From Chitinophaga rhizophila (GTDB taxonomy: Bacteria > Bacteroidota > Bacteroidia > Chitinophagales > Chitinophagaceae): DNA of 64,000 nucleotides. Each line of letters starts with the position of its first letter. The first letter of the stretch is position 1. The stretch covers positions 1,054,001 to 1,118,000 of the forward strand of contig NZ_JAICCF010000002.1 of assembly GCF_019492185.1 (NCBI RefSeq). Direction: 5' to 3'. Shown here piece by piece: positions 35,030-44,277 of this stretch. The position numbers and the translations under genes were made by a program. The notes under the pieces were generated by a model. The model had not been told where the DNA came from. It searched no databases and worked only from the letters and a program-made list of their open reading frames with translations.

Positions 35030-37477
35030 ATGAAAAAGCTGTTGCTGCTGGTATTATCCGCTTTGATCAGCCTTCCCCTCCTTGCAGACGTTATACGCAT
35101 CAACCAGCTTGGTTACGCGTGCACAGGCAGCAAGGTAGCTGTGTGGTGCAGTAAAGAACAAGATACATTAAAATATTTTGAACTGGTAAATGTCGCCACG
35201 GGCAAGGTGGTATTTAAGAATAAAGCAGGAAATGCGACAGGGGCGTATGGTCCTTTCCGGCAAACAAGCAGACTGGATTTTACTGCGTTTACGACTGCCG
35301 GACAATACTATTTGAGAACAGGCAATACGCAGTCGCCCAAATTCTCCATCAGCGATACAGCCTATAAAGGAACGGCGGATTTCTGTTTGCGGTACCTGCG
35401 ACAGCAAAGAAGCGGCTTTAATCCCTTTCTAAAAGACTCTTGTCATACGCATGATGGCTTCCCGGTATATGGTCCGGATAGTACCTTTGTGAATGTCTCC
35501 GGAGGGTGGCATGATGCGTCGGACTACCTCCAGTATGCCACGACATCTGCAAATGCGACCTGGCATTTACTGGCAGCATGGAGAGACTTCCCAAACGCAT
35601 TTTCAGACACTTTACAGGCAAATGGGTTGTCTGGCGGCAATGGTATTGCCGACGTCCTGGACGAGGCAAAATGGGGGCTGGATTGGCTGATTAAAATGAA
35701 TCCCCGGGACGACAGAATGTATAATCAGGTAGGGGACGATCGGGATCACCGGGGCATGCGCATACCAGGACAGGATACTAACTTCTATGACCGCGGACTG
35801 GAACGGCCGGTATATTTCTGTACTGGCGCACCCCAAGGCTTATTGAAATACAAGAACAGGTCTACCGGCACAGCGTCTACTGCAGGGAAGTTCAGTAGCT
35901 GTTTCGCACTCGGGCAGCAGCTATTTTCTTCTATCCAATCAGAATATGCAGCAACACTGCGTCACAAAGCAACAGCAGCTTATGCATTTGGCATGGCCCA
36001 ACCAGGCGTTTGTCAGACAGCACCGGGGCGTTCTCCTTATTTCTATGAAGAAGATAACTGGACTGATGACATGGAGCTGGCAGCGGCAACGTTGGGTGGC
36101 TCCTATCTTAACCAGGCATGGACGTTTGCCCGGCAGGAGCCGATGACACCCTGGTTAGGGAAAGATACAGCCAGGCATTATCAGTGGTATCCGTTTATCA
36201 ACCAGGGGCATGCTGAACTGGCCAGGCAGGTTACGGGTAGTCAGCGGGATACGCTCATACACTATTACAAAGAAGGGATTGAAAGGGTGTGGCAGAAAGC
36301 GTCAGGGAACGCCTTTTACAGAGGGATACCGTTCATCTGGTGCAGTAATAATCTGACTGTGGCATTTGCCATTCAATGTTACTGGTACCGCCAGTTAAGT
36401 GGAGATGCCAGCTACTTGCAGCTGGAACAAGCCTGTTTCGACTGGATATTCGGCTGTAATCCCTGGGGTACGTCTATGGTATATGGACTACCCGCCTATG
36501 GAGATACACCCGTTGATCCGCATTCGTCATTTACCCACCTGAAACAATATCCCATTGATGGAGGCCTGGTTGACGGCCCGGTATATACCAATATCTTCAA
36601 CAACCTGATTGGTATACAGCTCCAGGAGGAAGATGAATATGCAGAATACCAGAGCGATCTTGCAGTTTACCACGATGACTATGGCGACTACAGTACCAAT
36701 GAGCCGACAATGGATGGCACAGCGGTCCTGATCTATCTGCTGGCCGCGCAGGAGACCGCAGCAGGTAGCAAGGGCTATACCCTGACCAGCGGTGGCATTA
36801 CCAGAATGGATAGTAGTCGTCGGGAAATTGCCCTGGTATTTACGGCAGATGAATTTGGAGAAGGATTATCCTCCATCCATAAAGTTTTGCAGCAAGAGCA
36901 GGTAAAAGGGTCATTCTTCCTTACTGGTAATTGCTACCGCAATACTGACCTGCAGCCGGTTATAAAGCAGCTGAGTAACGAAGGACATTATATGGGGCCT
37001 CATTCAGACAAACACCTGTTATACTGTGACTGGAATAAGCCGGATAGTCTGTTGATAACACGGCCGCAGTTCCTTGAAGACATCCGTAACAACCTGACAG
37101 CAATGCAACAGGCGGGTATTGATACTACACAGGTTCAACAATATATACCTCCGTATGAGTGGTGGAATGACAGCATTGCGCGATGGTCTGCGGATGAGGG
37201 ATTGCAGGTCATCAGTTTTACACCAGGTACCGGAACCAATGCCGACTACACCTATCCGGAGATGGGCAACACTTATAAAAGTACAGCGGTAATACTGTCT
37301 TCAGTGAAAAGATTTGAGCAGCAACGCGTAGGAAAACTAAATGGGGCTATACTGCTGATACATGCAGGTACAGATCCTAGAAGGAAAGATAAGCTGTACC
37401 TGCAACTGCATCAGCTGATTAAATATTTAAAGCAACAGGGGTATCAGTTTAAAAAAGTGAATAACCTGGCTACCTGA
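35030..37477 (+). CDS. Secreted GH9-CE4 fusion: glycoside hydrolase family 9 with C-terminal polysaccharide deacetylase domain
   Basis: The 815-residue product has a signal peptide (1-19) and an Ig-like cellulase N-terminal domain (about 20-110, IRINQLGYACTGSKVAVW). The GH9 barrel covers about 115-585, with GGWHDASDYLQY near 156-167 holding the catalytic base Asp and TNEPTMDGTA near 556 holding the acid Glu. A NodB/CE4 domain covers about 600-815, with FTADEF near 603, HSDKH near 657, IPPYEWWN and LLIHAG. Some GH9 enzymes are exo-beta-glucosaminidases, which would pair with a deacetylase. CE4 motif 1 is TADE instead of TFDD and the Arg of motif 3 is absent, so the metal site is unusual. It is probably periplasmic. 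It is divergent from the MurNAc operon; the 3' end overlaps proA by 8 bp. Confidence 0.9.
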   Translation: MKKLLLLVLSALISLPLLADVIRINQLGYACTGSKVAVWCSKEQDTLKYFELVNVATGKVVFKNKAGNATGAYGPFRQTSRLDFTAFTTAGQYYLRTGNTQSPKFSISDTAYKGTADFCLRYLRQQRSGFNPFLKDSCHTHDGFPVYGPDSTFVNVSGGWHDASDYLQYATTSANATWHLLAAWRDFPNAFSDTLQANGLSGGNGIADVLDEAKWGLDWLIKMNPRDDRMYNQVGDDRDHRGMRIPGQDTNFYDRGLERPVYFCTGAPQGLLKYKNRSTGTASTAGKFSSCFALGQQLFSSIQSEYAATLRHKATAAYAFGMAQPGVCQTAPGRSPYFYEEDNWTDDMELAAATLGGSYLNQAWTFARQEPMTPWLGKDTARHYQWYPFINQGHAELARQVTGSQRDTLIHYYKEGIERVWQKASGNAFYRGIPFIWCSNNLTVAFAIQCYWYRQLSGDASYLQLEQACFDWIFGCNPWGTSMVYGLPAYGDTPVDPHSSFTHLKQYPIDGGLVDGPVYTNIFNNLIGIQLQEEDEYAEYQSDLAVYHDDYGDYSTNEPTMDGTAVLIYLLAAQETAAGSKGYTLTSGGITRMDSSRREIALVFTADEFGEGLSSIHKVLQQEQVKGSFFLTGNCYRNTDLQPVIKQLSNEGHYMGPHSDKHLLYCDWNKPDSLLITRPQFLEDIRNNLTAMQQAGIDTTQVQQYIPPYEWWNDSIARWSADEGLQVISFTPGTGTNADYTYPEMGNTYKSTAVILSSVKRFEQQRVGKLNGAILLIHAGTDPRRKDKLYLQLHQLIKYLKQQGYQFKKVNNLAT

Positions 37478-38717
37478 CCTGGCCATCTCCCCTTACAATC
37501 CATTTTTCGGTGACGAGTTTCTCCAATGCAAATGGTCCGCGCGCATGCAGTTTCTGGGTTGAAATCCCGATTTCAGCTCCCAATCCGAATACACCACCAT
37601 CAGTAAAACGGGTAGATGCATTCACGTATACCGCAGCAGCATCGACTTCCTGCAGGAATCTTTCGCTGATAGCGCTATCCTGTGAGATGATTGCTTCAGA
37701 ATGTTTGGAAGAGTATGCCTGGATATGCTGCAATGCTTCGTCAGCGCCATTTACTACCTTTACAGAACATTTGAAGTCCAGGAACTCACGTCCGAAGTCA
37801 GATGGCGTAGCCTTGATCAGGTAAGGATACTCCAGTGCCTGCAGCAGGTTGTAGGATAGTTCGTCTGCAAAGATCTCTACGTCGTAATCCTGCAAGGCAT
37901 TTGCCAGCAACCGAAGTAGCTCAGGCGCTACCTGCTCATCCACCAGTACCGTATCCAGTGCGTTGCACACCGAGGGCCGGGATACTTTTGCATTGGTGAT
38001 AATAGCGCTGGCCTTTTCCAGATCGGCCGTCTTTTCCACATAGGTATGGCATACGCCAGCCCCGGTTTCAATGACCGGCACTTTTGAATGAGCGCGTACG
38101 TAGTCTATGAGTTGCTGAGAGCCTCGCGGTATAATGATATCTATATACTTTACGGCAGTGAGCATTTCTCCGATGAGCGCTCTATCAACCGGTAATAACT
38201 GTACTGCATTTGCATCAGCGTTGAATGCCTTTAACACCTTCTGTATCAGTTCTACCAGGATGATATTGGTATGAAAAGCGTCAGTACCGCCACGCAGTAC
38301 GGCAACGTTACCTGAGCGGATACAAAGAGCAGCAACGTCGAGTGTAACATTAGGACGAGATTCATAGATAACGCCAACAACGCCCAGAGGCACCGTACGC
38401 TTTTCGACTTTTAGTCCGTTAGCCAGGGTTCTTTCCAGCAGTAACTGATTGGCAGGGTCCTGCAGTCCTGCTATGTCACGGAGGCTGGCCGCCAATTGAC
38501 TGATACGGGACGTATTGAGTAACAGGCGGTCTTTTTTAGGGTCCTCATCGGACATCTTATCCAGATCCTTCTTATTCTCGGCAACAATAGCATCCGTGTG
38601 CGTTTCTATTGTATCGGCCAGCTGCCGCAGCAACTGCTGCTTCTGGTGATCAGGCAGTGACTTGAGGGAGCGGGTGGCAGCCTGTGCCTGTTCAAGTAAA
38701 GGTTGTATAGACTCCAT
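37470..38717 (-). CDS. proA: Glutamate-5-semialdehyde dehydrogenase (gamma-glutamyl phosphate reductase)
   Basis: The 415-residue product is full length. Family motifs include VPLGVVGVIYESRPNVTLDVAALC, VLRGGTDAFHTN, and the catalytic-Cys region SRPSVCNALDTVLVDE. The C-terminal block FTDGGVFGLGAEIGISTQKLHARGPF is diagnostic. ProA reduces gamma-glutamyl phosphate with NADPH to glutamate-5-semialdehyde, the second step of proline synthesis. It sits 22 bp after proB and forms a two-gene operon with it. Confidence 0.97.
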   Translation of the reverse strand: MESIQPLLEQAQAATRSLKSLPDHQKQQLLRQLADTIETHTDAIVAENKKDLDKMSDEDPKKDRLLLNTSRISQLAASLRDIAGLQDPANQLLLERTLANGLKVEKRTVPLGVVGVIYESRPNVTLDVAALCIRSGNVAVLRGGTDAFHTNIILVELIQKVLKAFNADANAVQLLPVDRALIGEMLTAVKYIDIIIPRGSQQLIDYVRAHSKVPVIETGAGVCHTYVEKTADLEKASAIITNAKVSRPSVCNALDTVLVDEQVAPELLRLLANALQDYDVEIFADELSYNLLQALEYPYLIKATPSDFGREFLDFKCSVKVVNGADEALQHIQAYSSKHSEAIISQDSAISERFLQEVDAAAVYVNASTRFTDGGVFGLGAEIGISTQKLHARGPFALEKLVTEKWIVRGDGQVR

Positions 38718-38739
38718 CTTCTTTAAATTTTGGTCAGTT

Positions 38740-39774
38740 TTATAATAAAACTATATCATCAGCGTGTGCCACCTCGAGATTCTGCATTTTCCCGTCTTCA
38801 GACAGCACCTCCGAAGATACCTTGGCACGAGCCACAGCAATCACATTATGTTCTTCATCAACGATCTCAAATACCTCCCCGTCTTCAAATCTTTCCAGTA
38901 CAGTCAGCACGCCTACCGCCAGCAAGCTACGTCGTTTCTGCAGCGCAGATAATGCGCCTTCGTCTACTAATACCCGGCCGGTTACCAGACTACCGCTGGC
39001 CAGCCATTTCTTACGGGCGGGCATACTGCATGGTTGCGGCAAACATAACGTACCTGTAGTACCAGCAATCGCGTTAAGAATACCATCATTGGTATGAATA
39101 CCAAAGATCACTACTTTGATACCCATACGGGTTGCTAAACGGGCGAAAGTGAGTTTAGACACCATTCCACCCAAACCCAGGGATGACTTTTTGGTATCTG
39201 CCAGCGACAGGATAGATGCGTCAATTGTCTCAATTTGTGGAACAACCTTTCCTTCCCTATCAAGCACACCACCTACAGAGGTACTGAATAGTAGCATGGA
39301 TGCACCAAAGCCGACAGCAATAAGCGTGGCTAATTCATCATTATCTGAGAACTTTAATTCCAGGTCGCTGACCACGTCGTTTTCATTAGCTACAGGTATT
39401 ACACCGCTGGCCCATAATTCTTCATATGTCTTTTTTAGCTGAAGGAACTGGGCCCTGTTGCTGAAATGCCTGCGTTCACAAAGACTTTGTGCAATAGCAA
39501 TATCATATGGTGAGAAATAGCGTGCATATTTGCTTAATAGCAAAGGGTTACCGATAGCCGCTGCCGCCTTGCGTTCACTCATAGTGCCAGTATAGTTCTT
39601 GAGGTATTTCTTACCCGCAGCTACTGCACCAGACGACACCAGCACAATATTATATTCATTCTTAAGATCGGCTACCTGCCTGGCAATGGAAGCCACTATT
39701 GTTTCATCCAGCTCCCCGTTTTCGTGTGTGATGGAAGCTGTCCCAAATTTTATTACTAGTATCGGTTTTGTCAC
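38740..39774 (-). CDS. proB: Glutamate 5-kinase
   Basis: The 344-residue product has the amino-acid kinase core (LVIKFGTASITHENGELDE, LVSSGAVAAGKKYL, IPVANENDVVSD, GLGGMVSKLTFARLAT) and a C-terminal PUA domain (about 265-344). It appears to start with GTG at 39774. ProB phosphorylates glutamate in the first committed step of proline synthesis and is normally feedback-inhibited by proline. It is upstream of proA. Confidence 0.96.
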   Translation of the reverse strand: MTKPILVIKFGTASITHENGELDETIVASIARQVADLKNEYNIVLVSSGAVAAGKKYLKNYTGTMSERKAAAAIGNPLLLSKYARYFSPYDIAIAQSLCERRHFSNRAQFLQLKKTYEELWASGVIPVANENDVVSDLELKFSDNDELATLIAVGFGASMLLFSTSVGGVLDREGKVVPQIETIDASILSLADTKKSSLGLGGMVSKLTFARLATRMGIKVVIFGIHTNDGILNAIAGTTGTLCLPQPCSMPARKKWLASGSLVTGRVLVDEGALSALQKRRSLLAVGVLTVLERFEDGEVFEIVDEEHNVIAVARAKVSSEVLSEDGKMQNLEVAHADDIVLL

Positions 39775-39924
39775 TGCTCGCTGAATTTGCCAACAAAATA
39801 TTGAAAATGGCTCATTTTTTCATTATTTACATTTCATTTAAACTGTTTTACCCGTCTGTGACAAGCTGTTTATCCCGGACCTTTTATTTTGCGGGGTTCT
39901 CTAATCGTTTAAACACATATTGAC

Positions 39925-42234
39925 ATGGGCGCAAGTCAGGCAACACGTCTTACATTACTCACGGCATTTTCTCTATGCACCCAGCTTTCACTGCAGGCGC
40001 AGGAACGGAATCTGGTACAATACGTTAAACCTATTATCGGTACTGAAAAAATGGGCCATACCTATCCCGGAGCCACCGTGCCTTTTGGAATGGTGCAACT
40101 AAGTCCCGATACAGATACGATCCCGTATGAGATGAACGGCCGTTATAACCCGGACGTTTATAAGTATTGCGCAGGTTATCAGTATGTAGATAAGACTATT
40201 ACAGGATTCAGTCATACGCATTTCAGCGGTACCGGTCACTCTGACCTGGGTGACTTTCTGATTATGCCAACTACAGGTAAGCTATTACTCAACCCGGGTA
40301 CAGCCAGCAATCCGGAGACAGGTTACCGCTCAGGTTTCTCTCATGACAATGAAACAGCAGAAGCAGATTACTATAAAGTTAAACTCGACAAATACAATAT
40401 TACGGCAGAATTGACCACCACTACCCGTGTTGGCTTTCATCAATATACATTTGCAGAGGCTACAGATCAGGCACATATTATCCTGGATCTGATGGCGGGC
40501 ATTTATAACTATGGTAATAAGAACGTGTGGACGTTTGTAAGAGTAGAGAATGACACACTGGTTACCGGCTATCGCCAGACTAACGGCTGGGCGCGTACAC
40601 GTACCGAGTATTTTGCAATGTCATTCTCCAAACCTATATCACAATACGGGCATCAGAACTATGCAAATGATGTATATAAGGGCTTCTGGCGCAAATTTGA
40701 TGTAGCGCACAACTTCCCTGAAATGGCAGGCCGTCAGATCAGAGCCTGGTTTGACTTCAAGGTAAAGGCAGGCGAACAAATAAAGATCAAGTTCGCTTTA
40801 TCTCCAGTTAGTACGGAAGGTGCATTGGCTAATCTGCGAGCAGAAGCTCCGGGCTGGGATTTTAACAAAATAAAGCAGGATGGCCAGGCATTATGGAATA
40901 AGGAGTTGCAACGTGTTACTGCGCAGCTGAATAGCAATGATGAGATGATTAACTTCTACACTGCTATGTATCACGCGTTTCTTAGCCCTACTACCTACAT
41001 GGATATTGATGGCACTTACCGCGGGCTAGACCAGAATAATCATAAGGCAGAAGGCTTTATTAACTATACCACCTTCTCTTTGTGGGATACTTACAGAGCG
41101 TTACATCCTTTATTCAATGTAATACAGCCTAAGCGTAACGCCGATATGGTACAATCCCTGCTGGCGCATTACGATCAGAGCGTACACCGCATGCTGCCAG
41201 TATGGTCGCATTACGCTAATGAAAACTGGTGTATGATAGGTTATCATAGTGTATCGTTGATTGCAGATGCAATCATCAAAGGGAATGCACCGTTTGATCA
41301 GGAAAAAGCGCTGGAAGCGTGTGTAACTACTGCAAGGCACCGCAGTTATGATGGCATCGGTTACTACATCGACAAGGGATATGTGCCGGAAGATAAAAGC
41401 GGAGCTTCTGTGTCAAAGACATTGGAGTATGCATATGACGATTGGTGTATAGCTCAGATAGCCAAGAAATTGGGCAAACAAGATATATATGATGAGTTTA
41501 TAAAACGTTCTCAGAACTATCGTAATGTATATGACGCAAGCATCGGTTATATGCGTCCGAGACTCAATGACGGCACGTTCCGTGCAGCATTTGATCCGCT
41601 TAAAACAGACAACCAGGGTTTTATTGAAGGTAATGCCTGGAATTACAGCCTTTATGTACCTCAGTACCCGGCCGAACTAATTGAACTCAATGGTGGTAAA
41701 AAGCGTTTCTCTGGCCACCTGGATTCGCTGTTTACCATGCATCTACCTGACGAGTTCTTTGCAGAAACAGAAGACATTACGCGAGACGGTATTATTGGTA
41801 ACTATGTACATGGTAATGAGCCATCGCATCACGTGGCCTATCTGTATAATTGGACAGGAGAACCATGGAAGACGCAAGAGCGCGTGCGCATGATCCTTAA
41901 AAAGATGTATCACCCCGGATCGGACGGCCTGGGCGGCAATGACGATTGTGGCCAGATGAGTGCATGGTATATTTTCACATCAATGGGTTTCTATCCTGTG
42001 TGTCCTGGATCGGATCAGTATATACTAGGTAGCCCGGCAGTGAAAGAAGCTACCATTCAGTTGGAAAATGGTAAAACATTTACGGTGGAAGCCCTGAATC
42101 AGAGTGATAAAAACGTATATGTACAGAAAGTAACACTTAATGGAAAACCGGTACTGAACAATGCCATCAGCCATCATGATATCATGAACGGGGGCCGCCT
42201 GGTATTCCAAATGGGATCTAAAGCAAAGAAATAG
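39925..42234 (+). CDS. Glycoside hydrolase family 92 (alpha-mannosidase type)
   Basis: The 769-residue secreted enzyme has a signal peptide (about 1-27) and family motifs PIIGTEKMGHTYPGATVPFGM, FSHTHFSGTGHSDLGD, and SLWDTYRALHPL. The putative acid lies in EGNAWNYS (E568) and the base pair in GGNDDCGQMSAWY (D673/D674), matching the calcium-dependent inverting GH92 alpha-mannosidases. It stands alone between proBA and a terminator, with no SusCD or regulator attached, so its glycan source (N-glycan or fungal mannan) is unknown. Confidence 0.94.
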   Translation: MGASQATRLTLLTAFSLCTQLSLQAQERNLVQYVKPIIGTEKMGHTYPGATVPFGMVQLSPDTDTIPYEMNGRYNPDVYKYCAGYQYVDKTITGFSHTHFSGTGHSDLGDFLIMPTTGKLLLNPGTASNPETGYRSGFSHDNETAEADYYKVKLDKYNITAELTTTTRVGFHQYTFAEATDQAHIILDLMAGIYNYGNKNVWTFVRVENDTLVTGYRQTNGWARTRTEYFAMSFSKPISQYGHQNYANDVYKGFWRKFDVAHNFPEMAGRQIRAWFDFKVKAGEQIKIKFALSPVSTEGALANLRAEAPGWDFNKIKQDGQALWNKELQRVTAQLNSNDEMINFYTAMYHAFLSPTTYMDIDGTYRGLDQNNHKAEGFINYTTFSLWDTYRALHPLFNVIQPKRNADMVQSLLAHYDQSVHRMLPVWSHYANENWCMIGYHSVSLIADAIIKGNAPFDQEKALEACVTTARHRSYDGIGYYIDKGYVPEDKSGASVSKTLEYAYDDWCIAQIAKKLGKQDIYDEFIKRSQNYRNVYDASIGYMRPRLNDGTFRAAFDPLKTDNQGFIEGNAWNYSLYVPQYPAELIELNGGKKRFSGHLDSLFTMHLPDEFFAETEDITRDGIIGNYVHGNEPSHHVAYLYNWTGEPWKTQERVRMILKKMYHPGSDGLGGNDDCGQMSAWYIFTSMGFYPVCPGSDQYILGSPAVKEATIQLENGKTFTVEALNQSDKNVYVQKVTLNGKPVLNNAISHHDIMNGGRLVFQMGSKAKK

Positions 42235-42253
42235 TCACTTTCAATTGATAAAT

Positions 42254-42297
42254 AAAGGGACAGATACGAGAATAGTACTCTGGTCTGTCCCTTTTAC
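42254..42297 (+). terminator. Rho-independent terminator after the GH92 gene
   Basis: An 11-bp perfect stem (42254-42264 with 42284-42294), beginning 20 bp past the stop, is followed by a T-rich run. Confidence 0.8.
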
Positions 42298-42849
42298 TTT
42301 TTGTATAATTCAATCCGTACCACCACATACATGTGAAGGTCTTACTACCTCCCAAAAAACCCTCTTTCCACATCCTGGGTATTGGTAGCAGTAACCCTGT
42401 AACAAAGCCTGAATAAATTCGAGACATTCTACCTTTGGTTTCTTACAGTGGTAATAACGTTTTCCTTATTCTTATACATCACGGTCATTATCATGCTTTT
42501 ACAAGACTGATAAAAGCTACCATCAAACGCCATAGTATGAATATAGGCGGGAGGTACTGTTGTTCAGGAATTAGTAAGAGTAAGTTTATCACCCGGATAT
42601 TTTAGTACAGATAACTTCGATGGCAACAACTGGCATGGCGATTGAGCGAGTTACATACCGTGAGATTTACCTGAGAAATGTCCTCCCGTGTTTAGATAGC
42701 ATGGATAACTTAATGTTAAATGAAGATTGTTTTATTGTATACTTTGGATAAGCAAAACGCTGATAAGATCATCTCTTCAGGATTTATGTATGACCTGCTG
42801 TTACTAAAGAAATATAGCGTTGATAACAGTAGATGTAGGAGTTTCTATA

Positions 42850-42879
42850 AAAAAGAAAAGGCCTGCTAAAAAGCAGGCC
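42850..42879 (-). terminator. Orphan terminator-like hairpin on the minus strand
   Basis: GGCCTGCT (42860-42867) and AGCAGGCC (42872-42879) pair perfectly around a 4-nt loop. On the minus strand it is followed by a T-rich stretch, as in an intrinsic terminator, yet no minus-strand gene lies upstream. It may end a small RNA transcribed from about 43 kb. Confidence 0.5.
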
Positions 42880-43349
42880 AGTTATGGTACTTTGGGGGGG
42901 ACAATACAATTAGGGTTTTCAAAGGGTACAATATTTTAAATCAGCATTCAGGCTTAATTGCCTTCTCAATATTAGAGAAAATTAAGTTGATCTGACCGTC
43001 ATGAAGAACGTATGAGCAAAATGCGATCCCTAACCTTCAATTACCCGTTATAACGCGCAAATAAACACCGGTATATCAAAATGGCTGTGATTCATGCTAA
43101 TAGCAGATTTCAGCGCGATAAATACCTGATAAACAGTCAATCTTATACAGATTAGCAGGGATAAAAAACCGGCAATAGATCAAAAGGAAATGTATAATCA
43201 TGCAGATAACCATTGCGTAAATCACTGATCCCCTATGACCGATGTTTCACGGTATGAAAACAGCCCTTTTTATGATGTTATATAATAAGGGAAGGATTTG
43301 GGATGAAACCGTTCAAAAAAAGCCAGGAATACATGTAATTTTTTTTCTC

Positions 43350-43378
43350 TACCGATACTATACGGTAATTTTGTACCG
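43350..43378. repeat. TACCG/CGGTA repeat cluster
   Basis: TACCG at 43350-43354, CGGTA at 43363-43367 and TACCG at 43374-43378 form two overlapping inverted repeats in an AT-rich stretch about 220 bp before the 43597 gene. This could be an operator; no regulator can be assigned. Confidence 0.35.
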
Positions 43379-43523
43379 ATATTCACGCAGTTTTAAATTC
43401 ATATTTACACGAAAAAGGAGACCAAATACCCGGATTTTATATTACATAAAATTATATACGATCTGATTAGATAGTAATTATGAATTTCTCATGTTTGTAA
43501 TGTTATGATAATCATAAACTTAC

Positions 43524-43556
43524 ATTGATTCCACTATGCTTTTAAGCCTAGTTTTA
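43524..43556 (+). promoter_or_regulatory. Weak predicted promoter of the 43597 gene
   Basis: ATTG (43524-43527), a 21-bp spacer and TAGTTTTA (43549-43556) approximate the Bacteroidetes -33/-7 pattern, with one mismatch in each element. It is 40 bp before the ATG. Confidence 0.3.
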
Positions 43557-43596
43557 GGTTGTTAACGAGATTCAATAAACCTAAAATAAATATCTT

Positions 43597-44058
43597 ATGT
43601 CAGCCGCAAAAATCATGAAAGCAGGTCAGTTTGTAGATAAAAAGCACGTTTCTATGCTCCGCGAAAATTACATGGAGAACAGGTGGAGAGCTAATTCTGA
43701 GCGTCTGGGTAAACCTGATTCACTGAGCGTATGGTACAGCCTGGACGAACTGAAACAATATATTGAAACGGCGGAAGCAGCAGGCGCAGATGGTATTAGG
43801 GTTTATTTCGGCGTCTATCCATCTGTATTCCCTGAAAACATATTACTTCAGGATAGACAGACTATTGTATTTGTGGGTACACAACAGAAAATAAGCGAAA
43901 CCGGTAAAACCGAAAATAAAGATCTGTATGTTTCCACACCTAAAGGTCCAGAGATAATGGCATTTAACTTCGGATTGCCTTGTCCACCGGCCTGTGTAGG
44001 CGATCAAAGCAGCATTATTAGGGCACAAAAGGAATCTCTTCAAATTATAACCAAGTAA
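43597..44058 (+). CDS. Hypothetical protein with C-terminal CPPAC motif
   Basis: The 153-residue product has no signal peptide or membrane segment. It is helical at the N-terminus (VSMLRENYMENRWRAN), followed by SLDELKQYIETAEAAGADGIRVYFGVYP, which suggests an alpha/beta unit, then a strand DRQTIVFVGTQQ. Near the end is GLPCPPACVGD, with two cysteines three residues apart (CPPAC). I have seen similar unnamed proteins in Bacteroidetes genomes but know no function. It has its own terminator, and the sensor operon starts about 200 bp further on. Confidence 0.75.
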   Translation: MSAAKIMKAGQFVDKKHVSMLRENYMENRWRANSERLGKPDSLSVWYSLDELKQYIETAEAAGADGIRVYFGVYPSVFPENILLQDRQTIVFVGTQQKISETGKTENKDLYVSTPKGPEIMAFNFGLPCPPACVGDQSSIIRAQKESLQIITK

Positions 44059-44088
44059 GTTTCATCCTCCATATAAATCACTTCTTTT

Positions 44089-44123
44089 AAGCTGCCGGAT
44101 GTCATGTCCGGCAGCTTTTTTGT
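44089..44123 (+). terminator. Rho-independent terminator after the 43597 gene
   Basis: AAGCTGCCGGA (44089-44099) pairs perfectly with TCCGGCAGCTT (44107-44117), followed by a T run. It starts 30 bp past the stop. Confidence 0.9.
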
Positions 44124-44277
44124 CGAGAGGAAAATTATTTATCTCCACTTTTACTAATTTACCGGCCGCACCGACATCATTACTAACTGTTAAAACATTA
44201 CCTGCCATCAATATCTTATGTCCTGCATACATACATATATGCTTATGTTTTCCCATACATCTGTTTACAGATTACCT

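Larger units (their letters stand above)
42298..43596. other. Long gene-poor interval
   Basis: About 1.3 kb without a credible gene. The few short frames have no recognisable features. It holds a minus-oriented hairpin at 42850-42879, clustered TACCG/CGGTA repeats near 43350, and a weak promoter before 43597. It is AT-rich and could contain an untranslated RNA. Confidence 0.5.

Noticed and set aside
43242..43466. 74-residue plus-strand open frame in the gene-free region
   Set aside because: AT-driven composition, low complexity basic C-terminus and overlap with the TACCG repeats suggest chance.
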